Assembly (NCBI RefSeq): GCF_047946665.1
Contig: NZ_CP172312.1
Coordinates: 620,001-684,000 of the forward strand
DNA: 64,000 nt
From: Allohahella sp002354735
GTDB taxonomy: Bacteria; Pseudomonadota; Gammaproteobacteria; Pseudomonadales; Oleiphilaceae
Direction: 5' to 3'
The position numbers were made by a program, and so were the translations under genes. The notes below the pieces were generated by a model that worked only from the letters and a program-made list of their open reading frames with translations, was not told the DNA's origin and searched no databases. This document shows, one piece after another, positions 1-7,929 of the stretch (positions within the stretch are counted from its first letter, which is position 1; every line of letters begins with the position of its first letter).

Positions 1-618
1 GTGGACATTGCAGATTCGACCTCCCAGGGGATCTTCCTTGAGGATGCCAGGGATACCTATGTGTTGTCAGGCTCCGTAGCCTATGGCCGACCAAACTGTC
101 AGTTGGTTCGTACGGCATCATCCAGCGTGCAGGTAGCTGGCTGTGAGTCTCTTGGCGGAGGTCCTCCTGTTCGACCCGATCAGATTCATGGGACTTACCG
201 AATTGCGCCAGTGCACAGCGGTATGGCACTGGACGTGGCTCAATGCGGTCGCACTAACGGCGTCAATATCCAGCAGTGGGACTGGCTCGATAACAGCTGC
301 CAGAAATTTGAAATACAGCCTGTCGAGGGTGAATGGCATAGCATCGCCTCGGTGAACGCTGATGGGAAAGTGCTCGATGTGGCTGGTGCCTCGATGGAAG
401 ACGCGGCGAATGTCTTGCTCTGGGGCTTCACGGGCGGCGCCAATCAGCAGTTCCGTTTCCAATCAGCTGGTGCTGAGCGGTGGCGGATTGTTAGTCGACA
501 TAGTGGGCAATGTTTGGATGTCTCAGCCCGATCACGGGAGAATGGTGCCAACCTCGTACAGTGGCCTTGCACGGCAAACAGCGAAAACCAGATGTTTCGA
601 CTTATTCGCGCGGACTGA
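1..618 (+). CDS. Secreted ricin-lectin (RICIN/CBM13-type) protein, 5' end cut by window
   Basis: This is the C-terminal 205 residues of a longer protein; the frame is open to the window edge, so the GTG at base 1 need not be the true start. Residues about 1-50 read like the last turns of a right-handed beta-helix (short strands, an Asn-Cys and a closing Gly-Cys), as in pectate-lyase-like enzymes; that part is inference. Residues about 60-205 form one ricin-type beta-trefoil with three repeats, each with a Ser-Gly-x-x-Leu-Asp-Val core followed by Gln-x-Trp or Gln-x-Phe. Such modules bind polysaccharide outside the cell. Two more ricin-fold secreted enzymes follow within 5 kb. The catalytic function cannot be named without the upstream sequence. 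Confidence 0.8.
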   Translation: MDIADSTSQGIFLEDARDTYVLSGSVAYGRPNCQLVRTASSSVQVAGCESLGGGPPVRPDQIHGTYRIAPVHSGMALDVAQCGRTNGVNIQQWDWLDNSCQKFEIQPVEGEWHSIASVNADGKVLDVAGASMEDAANVLLWGFTGGANQQFRFQSAGAERWRIVSRHSGQCLDVSARSRENGANLVQWPCTANSENQMFRLIRAD

Positions 619-829
619 AGGCGAGCCTGCGGCAGGCCAGGGACACGCAGCCAGCTTTGGTGATGGCGCGTGTTTTGGCCGCACCAGGTGCCAGGTCATC
701 GCCTTCAATATCTTCGTCCACTGTCAGCGGCGTCCTTCACGATCGGTTTCATTAGATACTGACTCACCCGGGTGACTGTCGGCTATCGTATGCCTGAGGT
801 AGATGCCTGACATAAAGGACCCGCGTCCC
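619..829. other. Non-coding stretch after the ricin protein
   Basis: No convincing gene on either strand. It contains a short hairpin (GCCTGC at 625-630 with GCAGGC at 632-637) without a T-run and a 12-bp palindrome TCACCCGGGTGA at 764-775. Neither can be tied to a function from the sequence alone. Confidence 0.4.
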
Positions 830-931
830 ATGACTTTCTTGCAACTCATTACGGCACTGTTGCCTGTCCTGGCGGTATTCCTGCTGCTTGTCGGCTTCGG
901 CGCGGGCTTGAACGGGGCGGAGCTCTCGTGA
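830..931 (+). CDS. 33-residue hydrophobic micro-ORF, possible remnant of an LctP-type permease N-terminus
   Basis: ATG at 830 opens a 33-codon frame whose TGA overlaps the GTG start of the EamA transporter by 4 bp (GTGA, 928-931). The peptide starts MTFLQLITALLPVLAVFLLL, a single membrane segment that resembles, from memory, the first helix of L-lactate permeases (LctP), followed by unrelated residues. It could be a decayed permease fragment, a leader peptide coupled to EamA translation, or chance. The 4-bp overlap is typical of translational coupling, which is why it is listed. Confidence 0.35.
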   Translation: MTFLQLITALLPVLAVFLLLVGFGAGLNGAELS

Positions 932-1815
932 AGTCATCCCGTAAGAAGGCGAGCCTCGGTATCATCTTCGTGATTCTTGCAGCGCTCATCTGGGGCCTGG
1001 CAGGCGGCATCGGCGGGATGCTGATTGACGATGGCTGGGACCCCTTCATGGTGTCTTTCTGTCGAGGGGCTATCGGGCTTCTTGTCGTTCTCGCCTGGCT
1101 CGCTATGCGTTCTGAGAACAGTGGATTGACGAGTAGCCGATTATGGCTCTGGTCATCGGTTGCCGGGCTGGGCGTGGCCGGTAATTTCAGCTTCTATTTT
1201 CTCAGCATCGCCAATGGCAGCGTCTCGGTTGCCGCGACACTCATGTACTGCGCCCCCGTATTCGTGTTCCTCGTCTCCTTCGCACTCAAACTTGAACGAC
1301 CCGATTTGTTCAAGTGGTGTGCGATGGCGACTGTGATACTCGGTATCGTTCTACTGACAGGCGTCTATGAGGGTGGCGCTGGTGGCGTGACAGCCATCGG
1401 CGCCGTTGCCGGACTTTTATCCGGCTTGTGCTACGCGGTCTTCATATTCGGTTTCAAGTTTGCGGCACCACACGGGAGTCCGCAGGCCATCCTCTCCATC
1501 GCGTTATCGGTGCTCGCTGTCGTCCTTGTATGGCCTGCTGAGGCGGGGCAGGGCCTTAAAATACTAGAGACGCCGGCCTGGCCATGGTTCCTGGCACTGG
1601 GGGTGTTTGGTGCAGGCGTTTCGTTCATTCTTTATATTGTTGGTCTCAATCACACTGCGCCAGCGGTTGCTTCAATTGTGGCGATGGTTGAGCCGGTTAC
1701 CGCTTCGTTATTCGGCGTCACCGTGTTGGGCGAGCACCTGGCACCCTTGCAGCTGCTGGGCATGGCGATAGTTTTGGTTACCGTGACGGCCTCGAGCGTT
1801 CGTTCAGGTAAATAG
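928..1815 (+). CDS. EamA/DMT-family drug-metabolite exporter
   Basis: A 295-residue integral membrane protein of the EamA (DUF6) drug/metabolite transporter superfamily, built as two five-helix repeats (about residues 8-140 and 150-290). The second repeat has the usual small-residue-rich helices and a VASIVAMVEPVTASLFG segment containing the family's conserved Glu-Pro. The GTG start at 928 overlaps the upstream micro-ORF. Members export amino acids, metabolites or drugs; the substrate here cannot be told. It points towards the GH16 gene and is separated from it by a symmetrical hairpin. A second, unrelated EamA protein lies at 57.5 kb. Confidence 0.85.
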   Translation: MKSSRKKASLGIIFVILAALIWGLAGGIGGMLIDDGWDPFMVSFCRGAIGLLVVLAWLAMRSENSGLTSSRLWLWSSVAGLGVAGNFSFYFLSIANGSVSVAATLMYCAPVFVFLVSFALKLERPDLFKWCAMATVILGIVLLTGVYEGGAGGVTAIGAVAGLLSGLCYAVFIFGFKFAAPHGSPQAILSIALSVLAVVLVWPAEAGQGLKILETPAWPWFLALGVFGAGVSFILYIVGLNHTAPAVASIVAMVEPVTASLFGVTVLGEHLAPLQLLGMAIVLVTVTASSVRSGK

Positions 1816-1858
1816 CCTTGGTCGGTCGCCAGCTCGGGACCGTTCAAGATTATCTTCG

Positions 1859-1888
1859 GCAGCCTCTCGCTAGCGCCAGAGAGGCTGC
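1859..1888. terminator. Bidirectional hairpin between convergent genes
   Basis: GCAGCCTCTC (1859-1868) pairs perfectly with GAGAGGCTGC (1879-1888) around a 10-nt loop. It sits between the converging 3' ends of the EamA transporter and the GH16 gene, the expected place for a shared terminator. The T-tract is short on both sides. Confidence 0.65.
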
Positions 1889-1896
1889 TTCAGCGT

Positions 1897-3615
1897 CTAG
1901 TTGCAGCTGCGATATACCCGCACCCAGTCTACCTCCATCTTCGCGGGGAAGATGCCCATATCAACGCCCTGCTGTCCGCCCCACATGCCACCAATAGCAA
2001 CGTTAAGAATAAGGTGGAAGCGCTTGTCGAATGGCCATGTTGTCCAGCCCTGGCGGGGATTGGTGTAGGTGCCGTAGACGCGGCCGTCCATCATGAACTG
2101 GATGCGACTCTGGTTCCAGTCGACCGAATAGACGTGAAACTGATCCTGTACCGTCACGTTATTCTTCGTCGTTACCGTAAAGTTATTACCCAGCATATGG
2201 TTGCGACCGTTGGAATGGATCGAGCCATGGACGGTCCAGGGATCGAAGCCCACATTTTCCATGATGTCGATTTCGCCGCTATTCGGCCAGCCACCATATT
2301 CCGAATCACTCGGCATCATCCAGATCGCGGGCCAGGTGCCGCGGCCTTTCGGAAGCTTGGCACGGACCTCGATGCGGCCATTGAGCCAGTCACCTTTGCC
2401 ATGACTCTTCAGTCTCGCCGACGAGATCTCATGACCGCCGAACCAATCGCGGCGTGCTTCAATCGTCAGGACACCATTACCGACGCGGGCATTTTCCGTG
2501 CGGTTGCCAGTGTAGTTCTGCCATTCATCGTTGACCCAGCCAGGACGCTGCACTTCGAAGCTCCACTTGCTGGGATCAGGCAGGCCGCTGTAGTTGAACT
2601 CATCTGACCACACCGTGGCCGCTGTACATGTGCCGCCACCCCCGCCTCCGGGTGTGCCAGTGACGCCCGCGACTCGCCATTTCTGGTTGGCCTGGCCCTG
2701 GTACTGATGCTGCTGAATGTTACCGCCGTCGTAAGCGGCCCAGTCAGCTACATCCACAACCTTGCCACTGTGCTTATTGCGTATCTGATACTCATTGTTG
2801 CCGACACTGATGAAGGAGAAGAGCTGGGCATCATTGCCGTTGTCACTCCACTGCTGAATGTTGGCGGTATTAGCGGTTGAAGCGCCAGCAACATCCAGCA
2901 TATGACCGCTATGACGTGACTGAATTTTGTAATAGCCGTTGCCGGTATTGATCAGATTCCACTGCTGGTTCGCGCCGCCACCGTAGCCCCACTGGTGAAT
3001 ATTGGCGCCTGGCGATGTCGAAACATTGGCAACGTCGAGAGCCTTGCCGCTATGGACGGAGTCTATGCGCACAGTTCCCGAAAGATTGGTCGCCGCCCCG
3101 ACCGGGATGATCTTCCACTTCTGATTATTGTGGTTGCCCCAGGTCCACTGATGTACGTTGGCGCCGTTGTTCTGATTCCAGGCCGCCACGTCGAGTACCT
3201 TGCCACTGGCAACACTCTCCAGACGATAGATACCCTTTTCCATTTCGACGATTCGGAACTTCTGGGCGTTGCCACCGTTATAGTTCGCCTGCTGAACATT
3301 AGCGCCGTCATGACCCGCGCCCCAGGCCACATCAAGATAGAGCCCACTGTTACGATTCTTCAGGAAGAAGACGCCGCTGCCGGCCGACTGCAGCTCCCAC
3401 TGTTGATTGCCACCATTGCCGTAGGCCCACTGGTGCACGTTTGCACCTGCCGATCGAGCGTTATCGGCGACATCGAGCGCCTTGTCTGAATGGACGTTCA
3501 CCAGGTAATAGCTACCGGTGAAGGTGGTGCCAGCAAGTGCGGGGAGACTGGTCGCTAAAACGAACAGGCCACCGCATACGAACTTGAAGGGGACCAGAAG
3601 TCTCTGGAACTGCAT
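1897..3615 (-). CDS. Secreted GH16 endo-beta-glucanase (laminarinase-type) with two N-terminal ricin domains
   Basis: 572 residues. Residues 1-29 are a signal peptide ending in Leu-Pro-Ala-Leu-Ala. Two ricin-type beta-trefoils follow (about 30-172 and 178-315), six repeats in all, most with a Gly-Ala-Asn-x-x-Gln-Trp or close variant. A Gly-rich linker (about 318-326) leads to a GH16 domain (about 328-572). The catalytic motif Glu-Ile-Asp-Ile-Met-Glu gives nucleophile E448, D450 and acid/base E453. GH16 enzymes of this shape cut beta-1,3- or beta-1,3/1,4-glucans internally; laminarinase is the likeliest activity. The ATG at 3615 has a good ribosome site (GGAGAG) about 6 nt upstream. It converges with EamA. 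A second GH16 enzyme with a different binding module is at 25.5 kb. Confidence 0.92.
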   Translation of the reverse strand: MQFQRLLVPFKFVCGGLFVLATSLPALAGTTFTGSYYLVNVHSDKALDVADNARSAGANVHQWAYGNGGNQQWELQSAGSGVFFLKNRNSGLYLDVAWGAGHDGANVQQANYNGGNAQKFRIVEMEKGIYRLESVASGKVLDVAAWNQNNGANVHQWTWGNHNNQKWKIIPVGAATNLSGTVRIDSVHSGKALDVANVSTSPGANIHQWGYGGGANQQWNLINTGNGYYKIQSRHSGHMLDVAGASTANTANIQQWSDNGNDAQLFSFISVGNNEYQIRNKHSGKVVDVADWAAYDGGNIQQHQYQGQANQKWRVAGVTGTPGGGGGGTCTAATVWSDEFNYSGLPDPSKWSFEVQRPGWVNDEWQNYTGNRTENARVGNGVLTIEARRDWFGGHEISSARLKSHGKGDWLNGRIEVRAKLPKGRGTWPAIWMMPSDSEYGGWPNSGEIDIMENVGFDPWTVHGSIHSNGRNHMLGNNFTVTTKNNVTVQDQFHVYSVDWNQSRIQFMMDGRVYGTYTNPRQGWTTWPFDKRFHLILNVAIGGMWGGQQGVDMGIFPAKMEVDWVRVYRSCN

Positions 3616-4049
3616 ACCTTTCTCTCCTGTTTCTTATGGGCAGTGCGCAGCCTGCCGAAGGAGGTTGCCGCTGAAGCGAACTCTAGCGGACGAACTCTAG
3701 CGGACGAACTTCAGCGGCGTCATCGTCGGAACCGACGAGGAGTAGGCGCGTCGTCATTATTTCTTCGGATTGTGTGACGGGCGTCGGACTTAACTGGAGC
3801 TTGGGCGGAGACCCTTTAAATGGGCTTTATCTGAAACAAAAAGTAACAGGAGGTGTCGCAGTGTTACGACGGGTGACGCGTTCTGCGTTACCAGAAAGAT
3901 CCTAAAACAATGTTAATGCTTGGGTTATGGGGCGTACATGCAGGGTTTGATTCTGGCACAATCAATGCTAGTGCTGGCCGAATGGCCTAGCGCGCCCAGA
4001 ATGTCTGGTGAGCTGGCAAAACAACAATACGATTAAAAGGCAGTATCGT
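3616..4049. other. Divergent intergenic region between GH16 and the lipase
   Basis: A 434-bp gap that must hold the promoters for both secreted-enzyme genes. It contains a 14-bp tandem repeat (listed separately), a 7-bp stem with a 2-nt loop (TCGTCGG 3723-3729, CCGACGA 3732-3738) and several GTTAC/GTAAC words around 3845-3895. No further gene is supported. Confidence 0.5.
3668..3717. repeat. Three 14-bp tandem units bounded by 9-bp inverted arms
   Basis: CGAACTCTAGCGGA occurs at 3677-3690 and 3691-3704, with a degenerate third copy at 3705-3717. CCGCTGAAG at 3668-3676 is the exact reverse complement of CTTCAGCGG at 3709-3717, so the array can fold into one hairpin. It lies about 50-100 bp upstream of the GH16 start, where an operator could sit. 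Confidence 0.7.
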
Positions 4050-5417
4050 ATGAAAATAACAAGCCTCACAGCTGCGAGCTGGCTTTGCTCCGCTTTTCTA
4101 CTCTCCATCGTTCACTCTCAGGCTCACGCCGACAATGAATTTGTTGCCCAGCACAGCAACAAATGCATCGACGTCTCTGCAAACTCAAAATCAGATGGCG
4201 GTAACGTACATCAGTGGGAGTGCACTGGTCGCAGCAATCAGAAATGGCGTCTCGAGCCGACACGAGATGGCTATCACCGACTCGTAAGCGAACACAGTGG
4301 CAAGTGTCTCGACGTCAACAATCATGCAACCCACAACGGCGGTAACATCCATCAATGGAGCTGCACCGGCGCGCCCAATCAGAACTGGCATCTGGATTAT
4401 GCTGGAGGTGGATTTTACCTGCTAAGATCCGAGCTAAGCGGAAAGTGCCTGGACGTTAACGGACCCTCCACCAATAACGGCGCGAACATCCATCAGTGGG
4501 ATTGTCATGGTGGTCCAAATCAGCGCTTCAGAGTCAACAACTTCAATAACTATACCCAGACGCGCAACCCCATCGTGCTGGTGCACGGCGTCTCCGGCTT
4601 CAACAAGATTGGCGGATTCTTCAACTACTTCTTCACCATTCCTTATCAGCTGGAACGAAGTCACGCGACCGTTCGCATCGCCAGCGTTTCGGCATTCAAC
4701 AGTTCCGAGCAGCGGGGCGAAGAGTTGTTGCAACAGATTTATGGCTGGGGCTTTCACAAGGTCAACCTGATCGGACATAGCCAGGGAGCGCCTACGGCAC
4801 GATATGCAGCGGCCAAACGTCCTGATCTTGTCGCCTCTGTTACCTCCGTTAACGGGGTCAATAAAGGTTCGAGAGTCGCCGATGTGCTGCGGGGCATCAT
4901 CCGACCGGGATCAAATTTCGAGGGCAACACGGCTGATTTAGTCAATCGAGTGGGCAAGATCGTCAACGTGCTGACCGGCTCTTGGCATGATCAGAATTCC
5001 CTTGCGGCGCTCATTTCCCTCTCCAGTCCCGAGATGATGAACGGCTTCAACCACAGGTATCCCAGAGGCATGAACAACTCGTCCTACTGTGCTGGTGGTG
5101 GAGAGCATGGTGCCTGGTCTCATGATCCCTGGGGTAGGGCGCACTACATCCGGTATTATTCCTGGACTGGTACGGCCCAGTCTACGCATTGGGCGGACAT
5201 TACCGATCCCCTTCTGCACTTCACGGGCAAGGTCTTTGATCTACCGAACGATGGTATGGTGGATCGCTGCAGCGCAGCTTTCGGTCAAGTCATTCGCGAT
5301 GACTATGACCTCAACCATGTGGATTCAATGAACCATCTGTTCGGGCTTCGAGGCTGGACTGATCCCGTAAGCGTGTACCGGCAGCATGCCAACCGTCTGA
5401 AGAATGATGGTCTGTAG
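4050..5417 (+). CDS. Secreted ricin-domain / family I triacylglycerol lipase fusion
   Basis: 455 residues from the ATG at 4050; an in-frame GTG at 4008 would put 14 polar residues before the signal peptide (residues 1-27) and is less likely. Residues about 28-163 are one ricin beta-trefoil (three repeats, each with Gln-Trp). Residues about 168-455 match the Pseudomonas/Burkholderia lipase family I.1/I.2: an oxyanion His-Gly, a nucleophile elbow GHSQG with S244, D401 in an Asn-Asp-Gly turn, H423, and the C-terminal VYRQHANRLKN typical of the family. The elbow has Gln where the family usually has His. The next gene encodes the matching lipase foldase, which supports secretion through the periplasm and the type II system. 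A lectin module in front of this class of lipase is unusual. Confidence 0.93.
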   Translation: MKITSLTAASWLCSAFLLSIVHSQAHADNEFVAQHSNKCIDVSANSKSDGGNVHQWECTGRSNQKWRLEPTRDGYHRLVSEHSGKCLDVNNHATHNGGNIHQWSCTGAPNQNWHLDYAGGGFYLLRSELSGKCLDVNGPSTNNGANIHQWDCHGGPNQRFRVNNFNNYTQTRNPIVLVHGVSGFNKIGGFFNYFFTIPYQLERSHATVRIASVSAFNSSEQRGEELLQQIYGWGFHKVNLIGHSQGAPTARYAAAKRPDLVASVTSVNGVNKGSRVADVLRGIIRPGSNFEGNTADLVNRVGKIVNVLTGSWHDQNSLAALISLSSPEMMNGFNHRYPRGMNNSSYCAGGGEHGAWSHDPWGRAHYIRYYSWTGTAQSTHWADITDPLLHFTGKVFDLPNDGMVDRCSAAFGQVIRDDYDLNHVDSMNHLFGLRGWTDPVSVYRQHANRLKNDGL

Positions 5418-5433
5418 CCAGTCGTCCTGATGC

Positions 5434-5462
5434 AAGCCAGCCCGGGAGGCTGGCTTTTTTTT
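5434..5462 (+). terminator. Rho-independent terminator between lipase and foldase
   Basis: AAGCCAGCC (5434-5442) pairs with GGCTGGCTT (5448-5456) over a 5-nt loop, followed by T's to 5462. It lies 17 nt after the lipase stop and ends 25 nt before the foldase start, so it should make foldase transcription a fraction of lipase transcription, or the foldase has its own promoter. Confidence 0.85.
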
Positions 5463-5486
5463 CTGAACGATATCCAAGGCAGAAAC

Positions 5487-6554
5487 ATGAACAGAAAAAT
5501 TGTGTACGCCGGCTTGCTGGTCGTCCTTGGTATTACCCTGTTTCTGAATACCGCCGACGATGTTGAAAGTCCGCCTGCTCCACAGCCTTCTCAGGCTTCT
5601 CAGCCTACGGTTACGCAAGTCCCTGCCGCCCCCACAACTACGCCCCCGGCTTCTTCCGGAATGCCCATTGAGGATGCTCCAGGAGAACCACAAACTGAAC
5701 GCGGATATTTCGCGCCTTCGCTCACCGGTACTGATGTCGATGGCGAACTCAAAGTTGATGAGGACGGTAATCTGGTAGTAACCAGAGGTACACGCGACCT
5801 GTTCGACTACTTCCTCTCGACCTCGGGCGAACGCTCACTCGAAGCCATTCTCGAAGAAATTCGTCAGTACGCGGCTCAGCGGCTACCACCTGATGCGGCG
5901 GCCCAGGCTATCGTCCTGCTCGAGGACTATGTTGCTTACAAAGTGGCTGAACAGGACTACCTGCATCAGGACATGAGTCAGCAGGAAAATGACGAGTATG
6001 TCGACACACTGGATCGCGTTCTTGACCAGCTTATCGCTTTGCGGCAACAGCATTTCTCGCCGGAGCAGGCGCAGGCTCTCTTCGGGGTGGAGCAGGCCTA
6101 TGGTGCGTACGCACTGGAGCGAATGAGAATTGCATCAGACGGTGATCTCGCTGCTGATGAAAAGGCGCGACGTCTTGCCGAACTCGACACCAATGCGCCG
6201 GTGGAGATCAGGGAGGTCAAGCATCGCACAACGGGCTTTGTCATGATGGAGCAGACGGTTGAAGAAATGCGGGTGCGTGGGGCTACAGAAACGGACATAC
6301 TTCAGTATCGAGAGCAGCAGGTAGGTGCTGAGGAAGCTCAACGACTTGCTAGGATCGACGCGGAGAATGCAGACTGGGAGCGCCGCTACGCGCAGTACAG
6401 CGAGCAACGGCAGCAGATCAACCAGACCCCTGGCCTCAGCGCGATCGACAGGGAAGCCGCACTGAAGCAAACACGCGCGCAATATTTCGCAGGTCCCGAA
6501 CTAGATCGTGCACGCGTATACGATCAAGTGGCGGTCCCGTCCCCTGATAACTGA
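5487..6554 (+). CDS. lifO: Lipase-specific foldase (steric chaperone), Lif family
   Basis: 355 residues from ATG 5487, preceded by AAGGCAG; upstream in-frame codons run through the terminator and are rejected. One N-terminal membrane anchor (about residues 5-21), then a Pro/Ala/Thr-rich linker (about 28-60), then the helical folding domain. The Lif signature Arg-x-x-Phe-Asp-Tyr-Phe-Leu-Ser is present at R103-S111. Length and anchor-linker-foldase order match LifO/LipB proteins, which sit in the inner membrane and fold the cognate family I lipase in the periplasm. Its position directly after the ricin-lipase gene makes that enzyme the evident client. Confidence 0.92.
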   Translation: MNRKIVYAGLLVVLGITLFLNTADDVESPPAPQPSQASQPTVTQVPAAPTTTPPASSGMPIEDAPGEPQTERGYFAPSLTGTDVDGELKVDEDGNLVVTRGTRDLFDYFLSTSGERSLEAILEEIRQYAAQRLPPDAAAQAIVLLEDYVAYKVAEQDYLHQDMSQQENDEYVDTLDRVLDQLIALRQQHFSPEQAQALFGVEQAYGAYALERMRIASDGDLAADEKARRLAELDTNAPVEIREVKHRTTGFVMMEQTVEEMRVRGATETDILQYREQQVGAEEAQRLARIDAENADWERRYAQYSEQRQQINQTPGLSAIDREAALKQTRAQYFAGPELDRARVYDQVAVPSPDN

Positions 6555-6594
6555 ACACGGGGGCTTTGCACATTCGTTTTCAAGGAAGAATCAC

Positions 6595-6924
6595 ATGCAG
6601 ATAACTGACTTACCCTTCGGTCTTACTGACTGGTCGAAGGTGGCAAGGAGCGAGCACAAAGGGGAGCAGGGTAAGGCCTTCTGGCAAACTCAGTCGTTCG
6701 GTAGCCTACGCGTACGTATGGTTCAATACACACCCGGATACCTCGCAGACCACTGGTGTACCAAGGGGCATATTCTGTTGTGCCTGGAAGGTGAACTACA
6801 TACGGAGCTCGCAGATGGCAGGCGTTTCGTGCTTACCCCAGGCGTTAGCTACCAGGTGGCGGACAATGCGGAGCCGCATCGGTCATCGACCGACATTGGC
6901 GCCAAATTATTTGTAGTGGACTAG
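6595..6924 (+). CDS. Small DHCW-motif cupin protein
   Basis: 109 residues from ATG 6595, which has AAGGAAG about 7 nt upstream. The whole protein is one beta-barrel of the cupin fold; an Asp-His-Trp-Cys segment (the DHCW-type motif) follows the Tyr-Thr-Pro-Gly-Tyr strand, and a Gly-Glu-Leu-His turn follows. Members are cytosolic, single-domain and of unknown reaction, probably binding a metal or small ligand. It sits 40 bp after the foldase and 12 bp before the GFA gene, so it may start a three-gene operon with GFA and the ICMT-like protein. Confidence 0.8.
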   Translation: MQITDLPFGLTDWSKVARSEHKGEQGKAFWQTQSFGSLRVRMVQYTPGYLADHWCTKGHILLCLEGELHTELADGRRFVLTPGVSYQVADNAEPHRSSTDIGAKLFVVD

Positions 6925-6936
6925 GGCGCCGAATCG

Positions 6937-7326
6937 ATGAAGCTAACAGGAAGCTGTCTCTGCGGCGGTGTGCAATACGAAATCAACGGCCCGCTTAGTG
7001 ACGTGCTTAACTGCCACTGTACGATGTGCCGCAAGCTTCATGCTGCCGCATTCCGTACACGGGCGAGGGTGCGTGCGGCAGACTGGACGACGCTCGAAGG
7101 GCAAGCGTTGCTGAAATTCTACGAGTCCTCCCCGGGGGAGCACAAGGCGTTCTGCTCTAACTGTGGCTCCAGCCTATACACCAGATTCGACGCTCAGCCT
7201 GAGGTCTATGGTTTCCCATTGGGCACCCTGGATACCGACCCCGGCGTCAAGCCGCAGCGTCACATGTATGTCGGCAATAAGGCGCCGTGGTTCGACATTA
7301 CAGATGATCTTCCGCAGCACTCGTAG
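6937..7326 (+). CDS. GFA-family (CENP-V/GFA) zinc protein
   Basis: 129 residues covering a complete GFA domain. The zinc-binding cysteines are visible: Cys-Leu-Cys-Gly-Gly near the N-terminus, Cys-His-Cys-x-x-Cys around residue 28, and a Cys-x-x-Cys-Gly pair near residue 72. The family is named after glutathione-dependent formaldehyde-activating enzyme, but most members have no proven reaction. It follows the cupin gene by 12 bp and precedes the methyltransferase by 12 bp, suggesting one transcript. Confidence 0.88.
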   Translation: MKLTGSCLCGGVQYEINGPLSDVLNCHCTMCRKLHAAAFRTRARVRAADWTTLEGQALLKFYESSPGEHKAFCSNCGSSLYTRFDAQPEVYGFPLGTLDTDPGVKPQRHMYVGNKAPWFDITDDLPQHS

Positions 7327-7338
7327 GGGGCCGGCAGC

Positions 7339-7800
7339 ATGGCCGCGCTAGATAAAAAGATACCACCACTAGTTTTGCTCGGGGCCGCAGCAGCTGGCAT
7401 GTGGGGCTTGTCGATGGCTTTGCCCGGGTTCGCCATGCCAGATGCGCTGCGACTATTGACCGCCGTAATTCTGCTCGTTGCAGGGGCCGGTGTCTGCTTG
7501 GCAGGCGTAGTGGAGTTCAGCCGTGCCCGAACCACAGTCGATCCACGCAAGCCGGAGGCGTCTTCGTCCCTTGTGACGTCTGGCATATATTCGGTTACCA
7601 GAAATCCTATGTACGTAGGGTTCACATTGATTCTTCTTGCCTGGGCCGCCTGGCTGTCCTCTCCATGGTCGCTGCTGATCGTGGGCGCTTTTGTCGTCTA
7701 CCTCGACCGGTTTCAGATCCAGCCTGAAGAGCGGGCGCTGGAAGAGATATTCGGTCAGATTTTTGCTGATTATCGTAGAAAAGTGCGGCGGTGGATTTAA
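7339..7800 (+). CDS. ICMT/PEMT-like membrane methyltransferase
   Basis: 153 residues with about four membrane helices. The C-terminal half carries the isoprenylcysteine/phospholipid methyltransferase signature: Ser-Val-Thr-Arg-Asn-Pro-Met-Tyr-Val-Gly, then a helix, then a Glu-Glu pair (about residues 131-136) and a closing Tyr-Arg-x-x-Val-x-Arg-Trp. Proteins of this group use S-adenosylmethionine at the membrane; the bacterial substrate is not known. It closes the short cluster with the cupin and GFA genes. Confidence 0.87.
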   Translation: MAALDKKIPPLVLLGAAAAGMWGLSMALPGFAMPDALRLLTAVILLVAGAGVCLAGVVEFSRARTTVDPRKPEASSSLVTSGIYSVTRNPMYVGFTLILLAWAAWLSSPWSLLIVGAFVVYLDRFQIQPEERALEEIFGQIFADYRRKVRRWI

Positions 7801-7929
7801 ACGCGTTGACCTGAATGCTTTCAGCACGGTAGCGATTGTAATCAATTGTCAAATTACTCTGCGCGCACTTCTGCATAAGTCCCTACATCTATAGAGTTTG
7901 GCGCCTTCGACCTCTGGAGCACTAAACTC

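Noticed and set aside
764..775. Palindrome TCACCCGGGTGA as an operator
   Set aside because: No gene starts close downstream and no second copy was seen, so there is nothing to link it to.
2014..2607. 197-codon frame opposite the GH16 gene
   Set aside because: Shadow of the GH16 catalytic domain, no start signal or recognisable domain.
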